Shown: positions 1 to 9,261, counted from the first letter of the stretch. The stretch: 64,000 nucleotides of DNA from Rhodospirillaceae bacterium (GCA_009772935.1 WOUR01000012.1:48229-112228); one strand, 5' to 3'. Notes: a model not told the origin generated them from the sequence alone. Program-made: numbers and translations.

Positions 1-1593
1 GCGGCGGCCATCGCGGCCGATCATACCGGACGGCCGGTGAAGCTTCGCCTGCCGCGCGAGGTCGACATGGTGACGACCGGTAAGCGCCATGGGTTCGACT
101 ATCGCTACACGGTGGGCTTTGACGACGAGGGCCGTGTGCTGGCGCTCGACGCCGTGCTGGCGGCCGATGCCGGCTGGAGCCTCGACATGACGCCCGGCGT
201 CGTGACGCGGGCGCTCACGCACACCGACAACGCCTACTGGATCCCGCACTTCCGGGCCGTCGGTTACGCCTGCCGCACCAACAAGCAGTCGAACACGGCG
301 TTCCGCGGCTTCGGTGGGCCGCAGGGCGTGGTGGTGATGGAGGATGCGCTCGACCGGATCGCGCATCATCTCGGTCGCGATCCCGTCGAGGTGCGTGCGC
401 TCAACTTCTATGCCGATGGCCGGGACGAGACGCCCTACGGCCAGACGGTCGACGAGAACCATCTGGAGCGCTGCTGGGCCGAGGTGAAGACCGGCGGCGA
501 ACTCGAGCGGCGGCGCGCCGAGATCGATGCCTTCAACGCCGCGAACCCGGTGCTGAAGCGCGGGCTGGGACTCTTTCCGCTGAAGTTCGGCATTTCCTTC
601 AACCTGCCGCACATGAACCAGGCCGGCGCGCTGGTGCATGTCTATACCGACGGCTCGATCCGCCTGAACCATGGCGGCACCGAGATGGGGCAGGGCCTGT
701 TCATCAAGGTGGCCGAGGTGGTGGCCGAGGTCTTCCAGGTCGATCTCGATCGCATCCGGCCCTCCGCCACCTCGACCGCCGAGGTGCCCAACACGTCGCC
801 GACCGCGGCCTCGACGGGCTCGGACCTCAACGGCTGGGCGGCCTGGGACGCGGCGAACACGATCCGTAGCCGCATGGTGGCCTTTGCCGCCGCGCATTTC
901 GGTGTGGCCGAGGCCGACATCGAATTCGCCGACGGCACCGTGCGGATCGCGAAGCCGGGCAGCAACCAGGTGCTGAGCTTTGGCGAACTCGCCAAGCTCT
1001 GTTGGCTCGGTCGCGTTTCGCTGTCGTCGACCGGCTATTACAAGACGCCGAAGATCCATTGGGATCCGGCCACGATGCGCGGCCGGCCGTTCTTCTATTT
1101 CTCCTTCGGTGCGGCGATGGCGGAGGTCGCGCTCGACACCTTGACCGGCGAGAGCCGCGTGCTGCGCGCCGACCTCGTGCAGGATTGCGGGCGCTCCCTC
1201 AACCCCGCCATCGACCTCGGCCAGATCGAGGGCGCCTTCGTGCAGGGGCAGGGCTGGTTCACCTGCGAGGAACTGTGGTGGGACGCGAGAGGCCGGCTGC
1301 GCACGGCGGGGCCGTCGACCTACAAGATCCCGGGCAGCCGCGACGTGCCGCCGGTGTTCAACGTCCGCCTGCTCGACAACGCGCCGTCGCGCGAAGCGAC
1401 GATCTTCCGCTCCAAGGCGGTCGGTGAGCCGCCACTGATGCTGGCGACCGCCGTCTGGACGGCTCTCAAGGACGCGATCGGCGCGGTGGCTGACCGAAAG
1501 GTGGCCGTGCGGCTCGATGCGCCGGCTACGCCCGAGCGCGTGCTCGCGGCGGTCGAGCAGGTTCGGCGGGAGACCCGAACAGCCGCTCCATGA
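1..1593 (+). CDS. xdhB: Xanthine dehydrogenase large (molybdenum-binding) subunit, 5' partial
   Basis: The frame is open from the first base, so the start lies upstream of the window; about 530 residues are visible. It is the molybdopterin-binding catalytic subunit that hydroxylates hypoxanthine and xanthine in purine breakdown. Visible family signatures are FRGFGGPQG near residue 101 (the Arg/Phe region over the Mo site), GGTEMGQG near 225 and KAVGEPPLML near 472, whose Glu is the conserved catalytic base. Related aldehyde-oxidase-like hydroxylases share these motifs, so xanthine as substrate is probable, not proven. The last 68 bases overlap, tail to tail, the 3' end of the TetR gene on the other strand. 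Confidence 0.9.
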   Translation, partial: AAAIAADHTGRPVKLRLPREVDMVTTGKRHGFDYRYTVGFDDEGRVLALDAVLAADAGWSLDMTPGVVTRALTHTDNAYWIPHFRAVGYACRTNKQSNTAFRGFGGPQGVVVMEDALDRIAHHLGRDPVEVRALNFYADGRDETPYGQTVDENHLERCWAEVKTGGELERRRAEIDAFNAANPVLKRGLGLFPLKFGISFNLPHMNQAGALVHVYTDGSIRLNHGGTEMGQGLFIKVAEVVAEVFQVDLDRIRPSATSTAEVPNTSPTAASTGSDLNGWAAWDAANTIRSRMVAFAAAHFGVAEADIEFADGTVRIAKPGSNQVLSFGELAKLCWLGRVSLSSTGYYKTPKIHWDPATMRGRPFFYFSFGAAMAEVALDTLTGESRVLRADLVQDCGRSLNPAIDLGQIEGAFVQGQGWFTCEELWWDARGRLRTAGPSTYKIPGSRDVPPVFNVRLLDNAPSREATIFRSKAVGEPPLMLATAVWTALKDAIGAVADRKVAVRLDAPATPERVLAAVEQVRRETRTAAP

Positions 1594-2164
1594 GCTGGAC
1601 CAGCGTGCGGTCCATCTCGCGACGCGCGGTTTTCTCGTCCCTGGCTTCGGCGATCCAGAGAGCGGCTTCGTTGAAGGCGCCGGAAAGCAGGAACGTGGTC
1701 GGCTCGACGTTGAGGGTTTGATCCGGACGGGCCGCCAGCACCGCCGCGACGCCCTCGCGCAGGGAGCGCAGCCCGTGCGGCTCATCGATTTCGCGCCAGC
1801 GATGCCAACCCAGTACCGCGGGCGCATCGATCAGGTAGATGCGGCGAACGGCCGGATCGAGACAGGCATCGAGAAAAGCGCGCGTGCCCTCGATCAGTGC
1901 CTGCAGCGGATCGCCGACGGGCTCGGCGCTCTTGTCGATCGCCGCCGCGATCTCGCTCGCCACCTCTTCCACGATGGCTTCGAACACAGCCCGCTTGTCC
2001 TTGAAGTGATAGTAGAGCGCGCCGCGCGTCACCTTGGCCCGCTGCACGATCTCCTCGGTCGCCGCGGCATCGTAGCCGGAGGCGGCGAAGATCAGCCGCG
2101 CTTCGCGCAGCAGAGTCGCGCGGGTGACGGCCAGCCGCTCCGCCTGGGTCCGCGGTCTTGACAT
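1526..2164 (-). CDS. TetR/AcrR-family transcriptional regulator
   Basis: A 212-residue protein with the N-terminal TetR helix-turn-helix: IFAASGYDAAATEEIVQRA followed by RGALYYHFKDKRAVF (residues about 29-62). The C-terminal ligand domain contains the segment YLIDAPAVLGWHRWREID seen in many alphaproteobacterial TetR proteins. It starts at an ATG lying inside a dyad-rich AT block shared with the divergent VOC gene, so it probably represses itself and that gene. The 3' end overlaps the xdhB end by 68 bases on the opposite strand. The ligand cannot be inferred; the linked VOC and SDR genes suggest a small organic molecule. Confidence 0.9.
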   Translation of the reverse strand: MSRPRTQAERLAVTRATLLREARLIFAASGYDAAATEEIVQRAKVTRGALYYHFKDKRAVFEAIVEEVASEIAAAIDKSAEPVGDPLQALIEGTRAFLDACLDPAVRRIYLIDAPAVLGWHRWREIDEPHGLRSLREGVAAVLAARPDQTLNVEPTTFLLSGAFNEAALWIAEARDEKTARREMDRTLVQLMERLFGSPAEPARPPRARARA

Positions 2165-2207
2165 ACATACATCCTGTATTTAAATCGCTGACATACTGAT
2201 TGTATGT
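2161..2207. promoter_or_regulatory. Probable TetR operator pair between tetR and the VOC gene
   Basis: Two inverted repeats sit in an AT-rich island: ATACA-TCC-TGTAT at 2167-2179 and ACATAC-TGATT-GTATGT at 2191-2207. They share the ACATAC/GTATGT half-site; a further ACATAC copy is at 2161. The block overlaps the tetR start codon and ends just before the VOC gene, the usual arrangement for TetR autoregulation. Binding is inferred. Confidence 0.7.
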
Positions 2208-2230
2208 AAATGGCCAGAGAGGAGAGGGCA

Positions 2231-2656
2231 ATGCAGCTCAGGGAGTTCTACACCGTGCTCTGCACCGACGACGTCGCCGGCACCGCTGCCTTCTGGGAGA
2301 AACACTTCGGCTTCCGTCGCGCCTTCGAAGCCGACTGGTACGTCCATCTCGCGAGCACAGTCTCTGACAAGGCGAACCTCGCCATCCTCGACTATCGTCA
2401 CGAGACGATCCCCGCGCCGTTCCGCAGGAAGGCCTCCGGCGTGCTGATCAATTTGGAGGTCGACGATGTCGACGCCCTCTATGCCAGGGCACAGGCGGAA
2501 GGGCTCAAGATCCACCTCCCTTTGCGTGACGAGCCTTTCGGCCAGCGGCACTTCATCACCGAGGATCCCAACGGCATCGCCATCGACGTCATCAAGCCGA
2601 TTCCGCCCAGCGCCGAGTTCGCCCAGCAATACGCGCCGGACTCGCTGCCACGATGA
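2231..2656 (+). CDS. VOC-superfamily (glyoxalase/dioxygenase-fold) protein
   Basis: About 141 residues with the two beta-alpha-beta-beta-beta modules of the vicinal oxygen chelate fold: [20 protein letters not shown] at the start and [18 protein letters not shown] in the second half, ending with [13 protein letters not shown] chose the ATG at 2231 because AGAGGAGAG lies just upstream; an in-frame ATG at 2210 has no ribosome-binding site and falls at the edge of the operator. The family includes glyoxalases, dioxygenases and antibiotic-binding proteins, and the substrate cannot be told. It is divergent from tetR and probably controlled by it. Confidence 0.85.
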   Translation: MQLREFYTVLCTDDVAGTAAFWEKHFGFRRAFEADWYVHLASTVSDKANLAILDYRHETIPAPFRRKASGVLINLEVDDVDALYARAQAEGLKIHLPLRDEPFGQRHFITEDPNGIAIDVIKPIPPSAEFAQQYAPDSLPR

Positions 2657-2703
2657 TCGATGGATATGGTGTCGCCCGATTTTGAAGCTTTCGGGAGGAC
2701 AAG

Positions 2704-3501
2704 ATGGACGTACGAATGGATGGCCGCGTCGCCGTGATCACCGGCGCGAGCACCGGCCTCGGCCTCGCCATGGCCAAGGAGTTCGCGGCGTCGGGCGCGT
2801 CGGTCGCACTGCTGGCGCGCAAGCAGGACGCGCTGGCTGCCGCCAAGGCGGAGGTGCAGAAGGCGGCGGGCAAGGCCAACACCAAGATCGAGGCCTATTC
2901 CTGCGACGTCGCGAAGGCCGCGCCGATCGCCGACACGTTCAAGAAGATCGAGGCCGAGTTCGGCAAGGTCGACATCGTCGTCAACAATGCCGGCATCAGC
3001 CACGCCAAGTCGTTCGAGACCGTGACCGACGAGGACTGGCAGGGCGACCTCGACCTCAAGCTGTTCGCCGCCATCCGCCTCAGCCGCGCGGCGATCCCCG
3101 GGATGCGCGAGCGCAAGTGGGGCCGCATCGTCAACGTGCTGAACATCGGCGCCAAGGCGCCGACCGCGAACTCGACCCCGACCAGCGTCAGCCGCGCCGC
3201 CGGCCTCGCGCTCACCAAGGCGATGAGCCAGGAACTGGCCAAGGACAATATCCTCGTCAACGCGATGCTGGTGGGTCTCATCGAGAGCGACCAGTGGGCG
3301 CGCCGCCACAAGGGACCGGCCGGCGAGGGCAAGACCTACGAGGAGTTCCTGGCCGGCATGGCCAAGGGCCGCATCCCGCTCGGCCGCATGGGCAAGGCCG
3401 AGGAGTTCGCCCGCATGGCCTGCTTCCTCTGCTCCGATGCCGGCTCCTTCATCACCGGCGTCGCCATCAACGTCGACGGCGGCGCAAGCCCGGTGGTGTG
3501 A
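2704..3501 (+). CDS. SDR-fold protein with a degenerate catalytic triad
   Basis: A 265-residue Rossmann protein of the short-chain dehydrogenase/reductase type. The cofactor motif TGASTGLG (13-20), the NNAG motif (94-97) and the C-terminal NVDGGASPVV are intact, and GGGAGGA-like Shine-Dalgarno sequence precedes the ATG. The active-site region is unusual: where the family has Ser-x12-Tyr-x3-Lys this protein has Asn147, Thr160 and Arg164 (segment TPTSVSRAAGLALTKAMS). Nucleotide binding is therefore likely, but normal SDR chemistry is doubtful. It follows the VOC gene by 47 bases in the same direction and may share its transcript. Confidence 0.85.
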   Translation: MDVRMDGRVAVITGASTGLGLAMAKEFAASGASVALLARKQDALAAAKAEVQKAAGKANTKIEAYSCDVAKAAPIADTFKKIEAEFGKVDIVVNNAGISHAKSFETVTDEDWQGDLDLKLFAAIRLSRAAIPGMRERKWGRIVNVLNIGAKAPTANSTPTSVSRAAGLALTKAMSQELAKDNILVNAMLVGLIESDQWARRHKGPAGEGKTYEEFLAGMAKGRIPLGRMGKAEEFARMACFLCSDAGSFITGVAINVDGGASPVV

Positions 3502-3506
3502 TCAAC

Positions 3507-3558
3507 ACCATCCTCATGCTGAGGAGGCCGCGCAGCAGCCGTCTCGAAGGATGAGGTG
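3507..3558. repeat. Intergenic palindromic repeat, copy 1
   Basis: An imperfect palindrome, ATCCTCATGCTGAGGAGG ... CCGTCTCGAAGGATGAGG, lies between the convergent SDR and COQ4-like genes. The same core (TCGAAGGATG paired with CTGAGGAGG) recurs near 14.9, 19.6 and 40.5 kb. It can fold as a hairpin in RNA of either strand and could act as a weak bidirectional terminator. Confidence 0.75.
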
Positions 3559-3584
3559 GTGCGGGTGAACTCGAAGCGAAGCCC

Positions 3585-4541
3585 CTACCGCCGGTTGCCC
3601 GGCGGCGTCACCTTCCAGAGGCGGCGCAGCTCCTCGAGGTCGTGCTCGACCCAGTCCCACAGGCTCCACTTCGGATCGAACAGGTCGACCGTCATCTCGG
3701 CGCCGCGCGCCCAGGCGTGCCAGAACTCGTCGGGGTCGAGGCCGCCCTTGCCGGCATGGCCGACGTCGTTCAGCTGCTCGCCGAAGTGAAAGAAGAAGAT
3801 CACCGGAAGGATGTGGCCGCTCATCGGATTGATCGGATGCATGCCGGCCGTGAAGGTCGACACGAGGAGCTCGCCGCGCGCGCTGGTGTCGTAGCCCGAG
3901 ATCACGTGGGTCGAATCGTGCGCCGTGCCGAAGGCTGCGTTGAGCGCCGCCGGATCGCCGGGGAAGGGATAGCCGTTGGTCTTGTCGAAATCCCACAGTG
4001 CCTTGCCGAAACTGTTCTCAGGCAGCACGCCCAGCGCCTCGTAGCGCGCGACCAGTCCGGGATCGGCGCTGGCGCCGGCATAGGGCCGGATCCAGGTATT
4101 CGGATCGAGGCCCGCGGAGGAACGGCTCAGCACGCTGTCGAAATTCTTGCGCCACATGTCGGCGGTGGCCCAGGCGAGATGACCGGACGCCGCCTCGACC
4201 AGGTCGGTGAGATAGTCGGCCTCGATGTCGAGGGCGCGCGAGTATTCGAGCACGCGCTTCAGCTTGCCGTGATCGAGCGAGCCGTCGACCATCGCCATGA
4301 TGGCGAGATACTTCACCGCCTCCTCTGCCAGCGCACGGTCCGGCAGTGCCGCGACGAGGTCGGCCGGCTCGACTGCGGGAAGCGTGCCGGGATCGGTCAG
4401 GCCGCGGCGGCGCAGCAGATAGTGACCCGCCGCCAGGATGCTCGTGGTGTCGGCATAGGAGAGCGCCCGTCCGCCGGCCAGCGCCACCTGGCGCATGGCG
4501 CCCAGGATGGCGTCGCTCTCGCGGTGGCCGACGGTGCGCAC
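3585..4541 (-). CDS. COQ4-like protein with a TerB-like N-terminal half
   Basis: Read from a GTG at 4541 preceded by GGGGCGAG, giving 318 residues. The C-terminal half carries HDSTH (208-212), then eleven residues, then Glu224: exactly the HDxxH-x11-E metal-binding signature of COQ4, the ubiquinone-biosynthesis protein. The N-terminal half contains AIMAMVDGSLDHGKLKRVLE near 80-99, which resembles the acidic helical repeat of TerB-like proteins. It lies 17 bases after the thiolase gene and is probably co-transcribed. COQ4 is established in quinone synthesis; a role here in quinone, lipid or CoA-thioester chemistry is inference. The TerB resemblance is weaker than the COQ4 motif. Confidence 0.75.
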   Translation of the reverse strand: MRTVGHRESDAILGAMRQVALAGGRALSYADTTSILAAGHYLLRRRGLTDPGTLPAVEPADLVAALPDRALAEEAVKYLAIMAMVDGSLDHGKLKRVLEYSRALDIEADYLTDLVEAASGHLAWATADMWRKNFDSVLSRSSAGLDPNTWIRPYAGASADPGLVARYEALGVLPENSFGKALWDFDKTNGYPFPGDPAALNAAFGTAHDSTHVISGYDTSARGELLVSTFTAGMHPINPMSGHILPVIFFFHFGEQLNDVGHAGKGGLDPDEFWHAWARGAEMTVDLFDPKWSLWDWVEHDLEELRRLWKVTPPGNRR

Positions 4542-4558
4542 GTGGTCTCGCCCCGGGT

Positions 4559-5728
4559 CTAGCGCAGCGGCTCGAGGATGCTCACATAGTTGGCGACGGC
4601 GGCGCCGCCCATGTTGAACACGCCGCCCAGCTTCGCCCTGGGCAGTTGCAGACCTTCGGGCGCCGTGCCCGAGAGCTGCATCGCCGTCATCACGTGCATG
4701 CTGACGCCGGTGGCGCCGACCGGATGGCCCTTGGCCTTGAGGCCGCCCGAAACGTTGACCGGCAGCTTGCCGTCGCGTTCGACCCAGCCTTCGTGGATGG
4801 CGCGCTCGCCTTCGCCCGGCGCGGTGAGGCCCATCGCCTCGTATTCGATCAGCTCGGCCGAGGTGAAGCAGTCGTGACTCTCGACGAAGGAGAGGTCGAG
4901 CAGGTCGAGATGCGCGGACTTCAGCGCCCGCTGCCAGGCGAGCTGCGGCCCCTCGAACTTGATGATGTCGCGGCGGCTCATCGGCAGGAAGTCGTTGACG
5001 TGCTCGGCGGCGCGGAAGGCGATCGCCTGCTTCATGCCCAGCGCCGTGCCGACGTCGGTCAGGATCACGGCGGCCGCGCCGTCGGTGACGGGCGAGCAGT
5101 CGGTGCGCTTCAGCGGACCGGCGACGAACGGGTTCTTGTCCGACGGCGTGCGGCAGAAATCGTAGGCGAACTCCTTCTGGAAGTGCGCATAGGGGTTCTT
5201 CGCGCCGTTCTTGTGCGCCTTGACCGCGATCTTGGCGAGCGCGTCGGACTTGTCGCCGTAGCGCTGGAAGTAGGCCGAGGTGATCTTGCCGAAGATGCCG
5301 GCGAAGCCCGCCTCGATGGTCGCTTCCTCGGCCACGTAGGAGGCCTTGATCAGCACCTCGCCCGCCTGGGCGGAATTGAGCTCGGTCATCTTCTCGACGC
5401 CGACCACCAGCACGAAGCGCGCCTTGCCGGCGGCCAGCGTGTTGAGCCCCATGTGGATCGCGGCCGAGCCGGTGGCGCAGGCATTCTCGACCCGGGTCGA
5501 CGGCTTGAAGCGCAGGTCGGGATGCGTCTGCAGCGGCAGCGACGAATGGAACTCCTGGCGCACGAAGCCGCCGTTCATGTTGCCGACGTAGATCACGTCG
5601 ACGTCCCTGGGCTCGATGCCGGCATGGGCGATGGCTTCGGACGCCGCCTTCACGATCAGCGACTCGCTGGTCTCGCCGTCGAGCTTGCCGAATTTGCCGT
5701 GGGACCAGCCAACGATGCAGGCCGTCAT
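4559..5728 (-). CDS. Thiolase-family protein (SCP2-like acyl-CoA acetyltransferase)
   Basis: A 389-residue thiolase-fold protein. The nucleophile cysteine is in ENACATGSAA (near residue 86), and the C-terminal thiolase elements GHPVGATG and FNMGGAAVANY are present. The N-terminal NMNGGFVRQEFHSS and internal TDGAAAVILTD are typical of the lipid-transfer/SCP2-type branch found in catabolic clusters instead of the biosynthetic acetoacetyl-CoA thiolases. AAGGAGACATTCC precedes the ATG. It is the first gene of a two-gene minus-strand unit with the COQ4-like gene. The acyl-CoA substrate is unknown. Confidence 0.88.
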   Translation of the reverse strand: MTACIVGWSHGKFGKLDGETSESLIVKAASEAIAHAGIEPRDVDVIYVGNMNGGFVRQEFHSSLPLQTHPDLRFKPSTRVENACATGSAAIHMGLNTLAAGKARFVLVVGVEKMTELNSAQAGEVLIKASYVAEEATIEAGFAGIFGKITSAYFQRYGDKSDALAKIAVKAHKNGAKNPYAHFQKEFAYDFCRTPSDKNPFVAGPLKRTDCSPVTDGAAAVILTDVGTALGMKQAIAFRAAEHVNDFLPMSRRDIIKFEGPQLAWQRALKSAHLDLLDLSFVESHDCFTSAELIEYEAMGLTAPGEGERAIHEGWVERDGKLPVNVSGGLKAKGHPVGATGVSMHVMTAMQLSGTAPEGLQLPRAKLGGVFNMGGAAVANYVSILEPLR

Positions 5729-5795
5729 GGAATGTCTCCTTGGTTCGTGGCGGGGACCCTAGACGCGGTCGTGCGGCGGGTCGAGAGGCGCCATA

Positions 5796-5811
5796 ATGTG
5801 CATATACACAT
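5796..5811. promoter_or_regulatory. AT-rich dyad between thiolase and small membrane gene
   Basis: ATGTG-CATATA-CACAT is a perfect five-base inverted repeat inside a short AT-rich island of otherwise GC-rich DNA, 68 bases before the thiolase start codon. It could be an operator for a TetR/MarR-type regulator. No cognate regulator gene adjoins it. Confidence 0.4.
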
Positions 5812-5919
5812 ATATCGCGAGGCGGGCGATGCAAGAGCCTCCGGGCGGTCAGCGCGATGCCCAAATTCCGCCGCGCGGCGGGTATTGACTGTATCCCCCA
5901 ACCGGAGCCTCACTGGTAC

Positions 5920-6306
5920 ATGGCCGCTTCCCTTCCGCCGCCCGATTCGTCGACACAAGAACAGCCGGCGCCGCGCTGGCCCTGGATCATGGGCGGGCTG
6001 TTGGGCGGGTTCTTCCTGCTGGCGGCCGGCCTGGGGCTGGGCTGGTACCTCTTCTATCGTCCGATCGTGAACGTGGCCGTCCAGCTGCCGGCGCCGCCGG
6101 CGCCTCCCGCACCGGCCGGTCCCGATGCCGCGCAGGTCAAGGCGCTGGAAGAGCAGATCGAGAATCAGAAGCTCGCCAACAAGCAGATCGAGGATCAGAT
6201 CGCGACCTTGAAGGAGCGTCTCCGCGCCGACGTCTGCACGGCGAAGGATCCCGCCGGCAAGGCCGCGCCCGCGGCAACGCCGGCGCCGGCCGGTCAGAAG
6301 ACCTGA
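5920..6306 (+). CDS. Small single-span membrane protein with coiled coil, unknown function
   Basis: About 128 residues from the ATG at 5920 (GGAG twelve bases upstream; an in-frame ATG at 5857 is possible). A Pro-rich N-terminus is followed by one membrane segment, WIMGGLLGGFFLLAAGLGLG (about 22-41), a Pro/Ala linker, then a charged heptad region KALEEQIENQKLANKQIEDQ that should form a coiled coil, and an Ala/Pro-rich tail with one cysteine. I do not recognise the family. It stands just before the cyo operon but is separated by 93 bases. Confidence 0.65.
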   Translation: MAASLPPPDSSTQEQPAPRWPWIMGGLLGGFFLLAAGLGLGWYLFYRPIVNVAVQLPAPPAPPAPAGPDAAQVKALEEQIENQKLANKQIEDQIATLKERLRADVCTAKDPAGKAAPAATPAPAGQKT

Positions 6307-6399
6307 TCCACGAACCCAAACGTAACAAAAGAATCGTTGCTCAATACAAGAGCTAGCCTCACTCTGCCCTGAGAGTTCAAGACATCGGGGCGGGGGAGC

Positions 6400-7284
6400 G
6401 TGAGGCTGGCTTTAACTCGATGGCGGGGAGCGGCATCCGCGGCCGGCTTGGCCCTTTTGCTGGGTGCCTGTGACCTCAAGCATGCAGCCGTGATCGATCC
6501 GAAGGGCCCGATCGCGCTCGCTGAGCGTAATCTCCTGTTCGACGCCTTCTGCGTGATGATGATCGTGATCGTGCCGGTCATCGTCCTGACCCTGTGGTTC
6601 GCTTGGCGGTATCGCGCCTCCAATACCAAGGCCACCTACACGCCGACCTGGTCCAACTCGGTCAAGCTCGACGCCCTCACCTGGCTGATCCCGGCCGTCA
6701 TCGTGGTCGCCGTCGCCGTCCTCCTGTGGCGCAGCACTCACCGGCTCGATCCCTATAGGCCGCTCGAATCCAAAGAACCGCCGATCGACGTCCAGGTCGT
6801 GGCGCAGGACTGGAAGTGGCTGTTCATCTATCCCGAGCAGGGCATCGCGGTGGTGAACCAACTCGTCTTTCCGGCGGGCCGGCCGGTCAGCCTGCGCATC
6901 ACCTCCGACACGGTCATGAACTCCTTCTACGTGCCGCAGCTCGCCGGGCAGATCTACGCCATGGCCGGCATGCAGACGCGGCTGCAGATGCTGGCCGACC
7001 AGCCGGGCACCTTCGTCGGCCGCAACAGCCAGTACAGCGGTGGCGGCTACTCGCAGCAGCATTTCGAGGTCCGGGCCATGAGCCAGGCCGATTTCGACGC
7101 CTGGGTGGGCCGCGCGAAGCAGGCCGGCACGAGCCTCGACGCCACGACCTATCCCGCCCTGGCGGCCAAGAGCCGCGCCAACCCCATCACCTACTACTCG
7201 GCGGTCGAGCCCAAGCTGTTCGACTCGATCATCGACAAATACAGGCACAGCGGCCATGCGCACTCAGCGCCGGTCCGGAGATAG
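6400..7284 (+). CDS. cyoA: Quinol oxidase (cytochrome bo3-type) subunit II
   Basis: 294 residues starting at GTG behind a GGGGGAG Shine-Dalgarno. A lipoprotein signal ends in LLLGAC, followed by two membrane helices and a periplasmic cupredoxin domain (QDWKWLFIYPEQGIAVVNQL ... MNSFYVPQLAGQIYAMAGM). The CuA cysteine pair of cytochrome c oxidases is absent, as expected for a quinol oxidase. It heads cyoABCD, a proton-pumping terminal oxidase taking electrons from ubiquinol. The downstream cyoB begins after 3 bases. Confidence 0.95.
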   Translation: MRLALTRWRGAASAAGLALLLGACDLKHAAVIDPKGPIALAERNLLFDAFCVMMIVIVPVIVLTLWFAWRYRASNTKATYTPTWSNSVKLDALTWLIPAVIVVAVAVLLWRSTHRLDPYRPLESKEPPIDVQVVAQDWKWLFIYPEQGIAVVNQLVFPAGRPVSLRITSDTVMNSFYVPQLAGQIYAMAGMQTRLQMLADQPGTFVGRNSQYSGGGYSQQHFEVRAMSQADFDAWVGRAKQAGTSLDATTYPALAAKSRANPITYYSAVEPKLFDSIIDKYRHSGHAHSAPVRR

Positions 7285-7287
7285 CGG

Positions 7288-9261
7288 ATGTTCGGCAAAC
7301 TGACGATCGAGGCCCTGCCGTTCTACAGCCCCATCGCCGCGGGCGGCGCCGCCGTCACCGTGGGCGGCGCGCTGCTGGTGGCCATCGTGCTCACCTGGCT
7401 GAAGGCCTGGAAGTATCTCTGGACCGACTGGCTGACCAGCGTCGATCACAAGCGCATCGGCATCATGTACGTGGTGCTGGCGCTGATCATGCTGCTGCGC
7501 GGCTTCGTCGACGCCCTGATGATGCGCGCCCAGCAGGCGATGGCGCTGAACAGCGGCGGCTACCTGCCGCCCGAGCATTTCGACCAGATCTTCAGCTCGC
7601 ACGGCACCATCATGATCTTCTTCATGGCGATGCCGTTCATGACGGGGCTGATGAACGTCATCGTGCCGCTGCAGATCGGCACGCGCGACGTGGCCTTCCC
7701 GTGGCTGAACGCCGTCAGCCTGTGGCTGAGCGCGGCGGGCGCGGCGCTGGTCATGGTCTCGCTGGTCATTGGCAAGTTCTCGACCGCCGGCTGGACCGGT
7801 TATCCGCCCTATTCGGGCATCGAGTACAATCCCGGCGTCGGCGTCGACTACTGGATCTGGGCGATCCTGATATCGGGCGTCGGCTCGACCATGTCGGGCA
7901 TCAACTTCATCGTGACGATCCTGAAGCGCCGCGCGCCGGGGATGACCCTGATGCGCATGACGCCCTTCGTCTGGACCGCCCTGGTCGCCTCGGTGCTGAT
8001 GGCCTTCGCCTTCCCGGCCATCACCGTGGCCTGCGGCCTGCTCGCCCTCGACCGCCTCGCCGGCATGCACTTCTTCACGAATGCGCATGGCGGCAACATG
8101 ATGAACTACGTCAACCTGTTCTGGATCTGGGGCCATCCGGAGGTCTACATCCTGATCCTGCCGGCCTTCGGCATCTTCTCCGAGGTCGTGTCGACCTTCT
8201 CGCGCAAGCGCCTGTTCGGCTACGAATCCCTGGTCTATGCCACCGCGGCGATCGGCATCCTGTCCTTCACCGTCTGGCTGCACCATTTCTTCACCATGGG
8301 CTCCAGCGCCAACGTCAACGCCTTCTTCGGCGTGATGACCATGATCATCGCCGTGCCCACGGGCGTGAAGGTGTTCAACTGGCTGCTGACCATGTATCGC
8401 GGCCGAATCGAGTTCCACCCGTCGATGATGTGGAGCATCGGCTTCATCGTGACCTTCGTCATCGGCGGCATGACCGGGGTGCTGCTGGCCATCCCGCCGG
8501 CCGACTTCCTGATGCACAACACGACCTTCCTGGTCGCGCACTTCCACAACATGATCATCCCGGGCGTGCTGTTCGGCTATCTCGCCGGCTACATGTACTG
8601 GTTCCCCAAGGCCTTCGGCTTCGCCTTCCATCGCGGCTGGGGCCTCGGCGCCTTCTGGTGCTGGATCATCGGCTTCTATCTCGCCTTCATGCCGCTCTAC
8701 CTGCTCGGCCTGAAGGGCATGCCGCGCCGCATGGAGACCTACAACGATCCGACCTGGCAGCCCTATCTGCTGGTCGCGGCGTCCGGCGCGGCAGTCGTCC
8801 TGTGCGGCATCGGCTGCATGGTGATGCAGCTCTACGTCTCGATCCGCGACCGAGCCAAGACGCGCGATCTGACTGGCGACCCGTTCGACGGCCGTACCCT
8901 GGAATGGTCCACCTCGTCGCCGCCGCCGCCGTACAATTTCGCGGTGATCCCGACGGTGTCAGACCGCGAGGCCTTCCTCGAGATGAAGGAGAAGGGCATC
9001 GCCTGGCGCCGGCCGGCCGCCTACGAGCCGATCCGCATTCCGTCCAACACGCCGATCGGCGTGATCCTGGGCGCCTTCGGCTTCGTCCTGGGCTTCGCCA
9101 TGGTCTGGCACATCTGGTGGCTGGTCGTGGCTTCGGGCGTCGTCATGTTCGCCGCCGTGATCGTTCGCTCCTCCAATGACGAGCAGGAGTTCACCATGTC
9201 CGCGGCCGAGGTGAAGGCGATCGAGGACCAGCGCTACCGGCTGCTGGGGAGCCGCTCATGA
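7288..9261 (+). CDS. cyoB: Quinol oxidase subunit I
   Basis: 657 residues, close to the usual length for CyoB, with about 15 membrane helices. It carries the binuclear heme/CuB centre: [20 protein letters not shown] contains the His-Tyr pair, HHFF(T)MG the CuB histidines and [10 protein letters not shown] the heme histidines. The N-terminal [10 protein letters not shown] is the standard start of the oxidase core. The stop overlaps the cyoC start by four bases (ATGA), showing translational coupling. Confidence 0.97.
   Translation: MFGKLTIEALPFYSPIAAGGAAVTVGGALLVAIVLTWLKAWKYLWTDWLTSVDHKRIGIMYVVLALIMLLRGFVDALMMRAQQAMALNSGGYLPPEHFDQIFSSHGTIMIFFMAMPFMTGLMNVIVPLQIGTRDVAFPWLNAVSLWLSAAGAALVMVSLVIGKFSTAGWTGYPPYSGIEYNPGVGVDYWIWAILISGVGSTMSGINFIVTILKRRAPGMTLMRMTPFVWTALVASVLMAFAFPAITVACGLLALDRLAGMHFFTNAHGGNMMNYVNLFWIWGHPEVYILILPAFGIFSEVVSTFSRKRLFGYESLVYATAAIGILSFTVWLHHFFTMGSSANVNAFFGVMTMIIAVPTGVKVFNWLLTMYRGRIEFHPSMMWSIGFIVTFVIGGMTGVLLAIPPADFLMHNTTFLVAHFHNMIIPGVLFGYLAGYMYWFPKAFGFAFHRGWGLGAFWCWIIGFYLAFMPLYLLGLKGMPRRMETYNDPTWQPYLLVAASGAAVVLCGIGCMVMQLYVSIRDRAKTRDLTGDPFDGRTLEWSTSSPPPPYNFAVIPTVSDREAFLEMKEKGIAWRRPAAYEPIRIPSNTPIGVILGAFGFVLGFAMVWHIWWLVVASGVVMFAAVIVRSSNDEQEFTMSAAEVKAIEDQRYRLLGSRS

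Noticed and set aside
5725..5958. Minus-strand frame upstream of the thiolase
   Set aside because: Overlaps the probable promoter and the divergent membrane gene, with no ribosome site or family.
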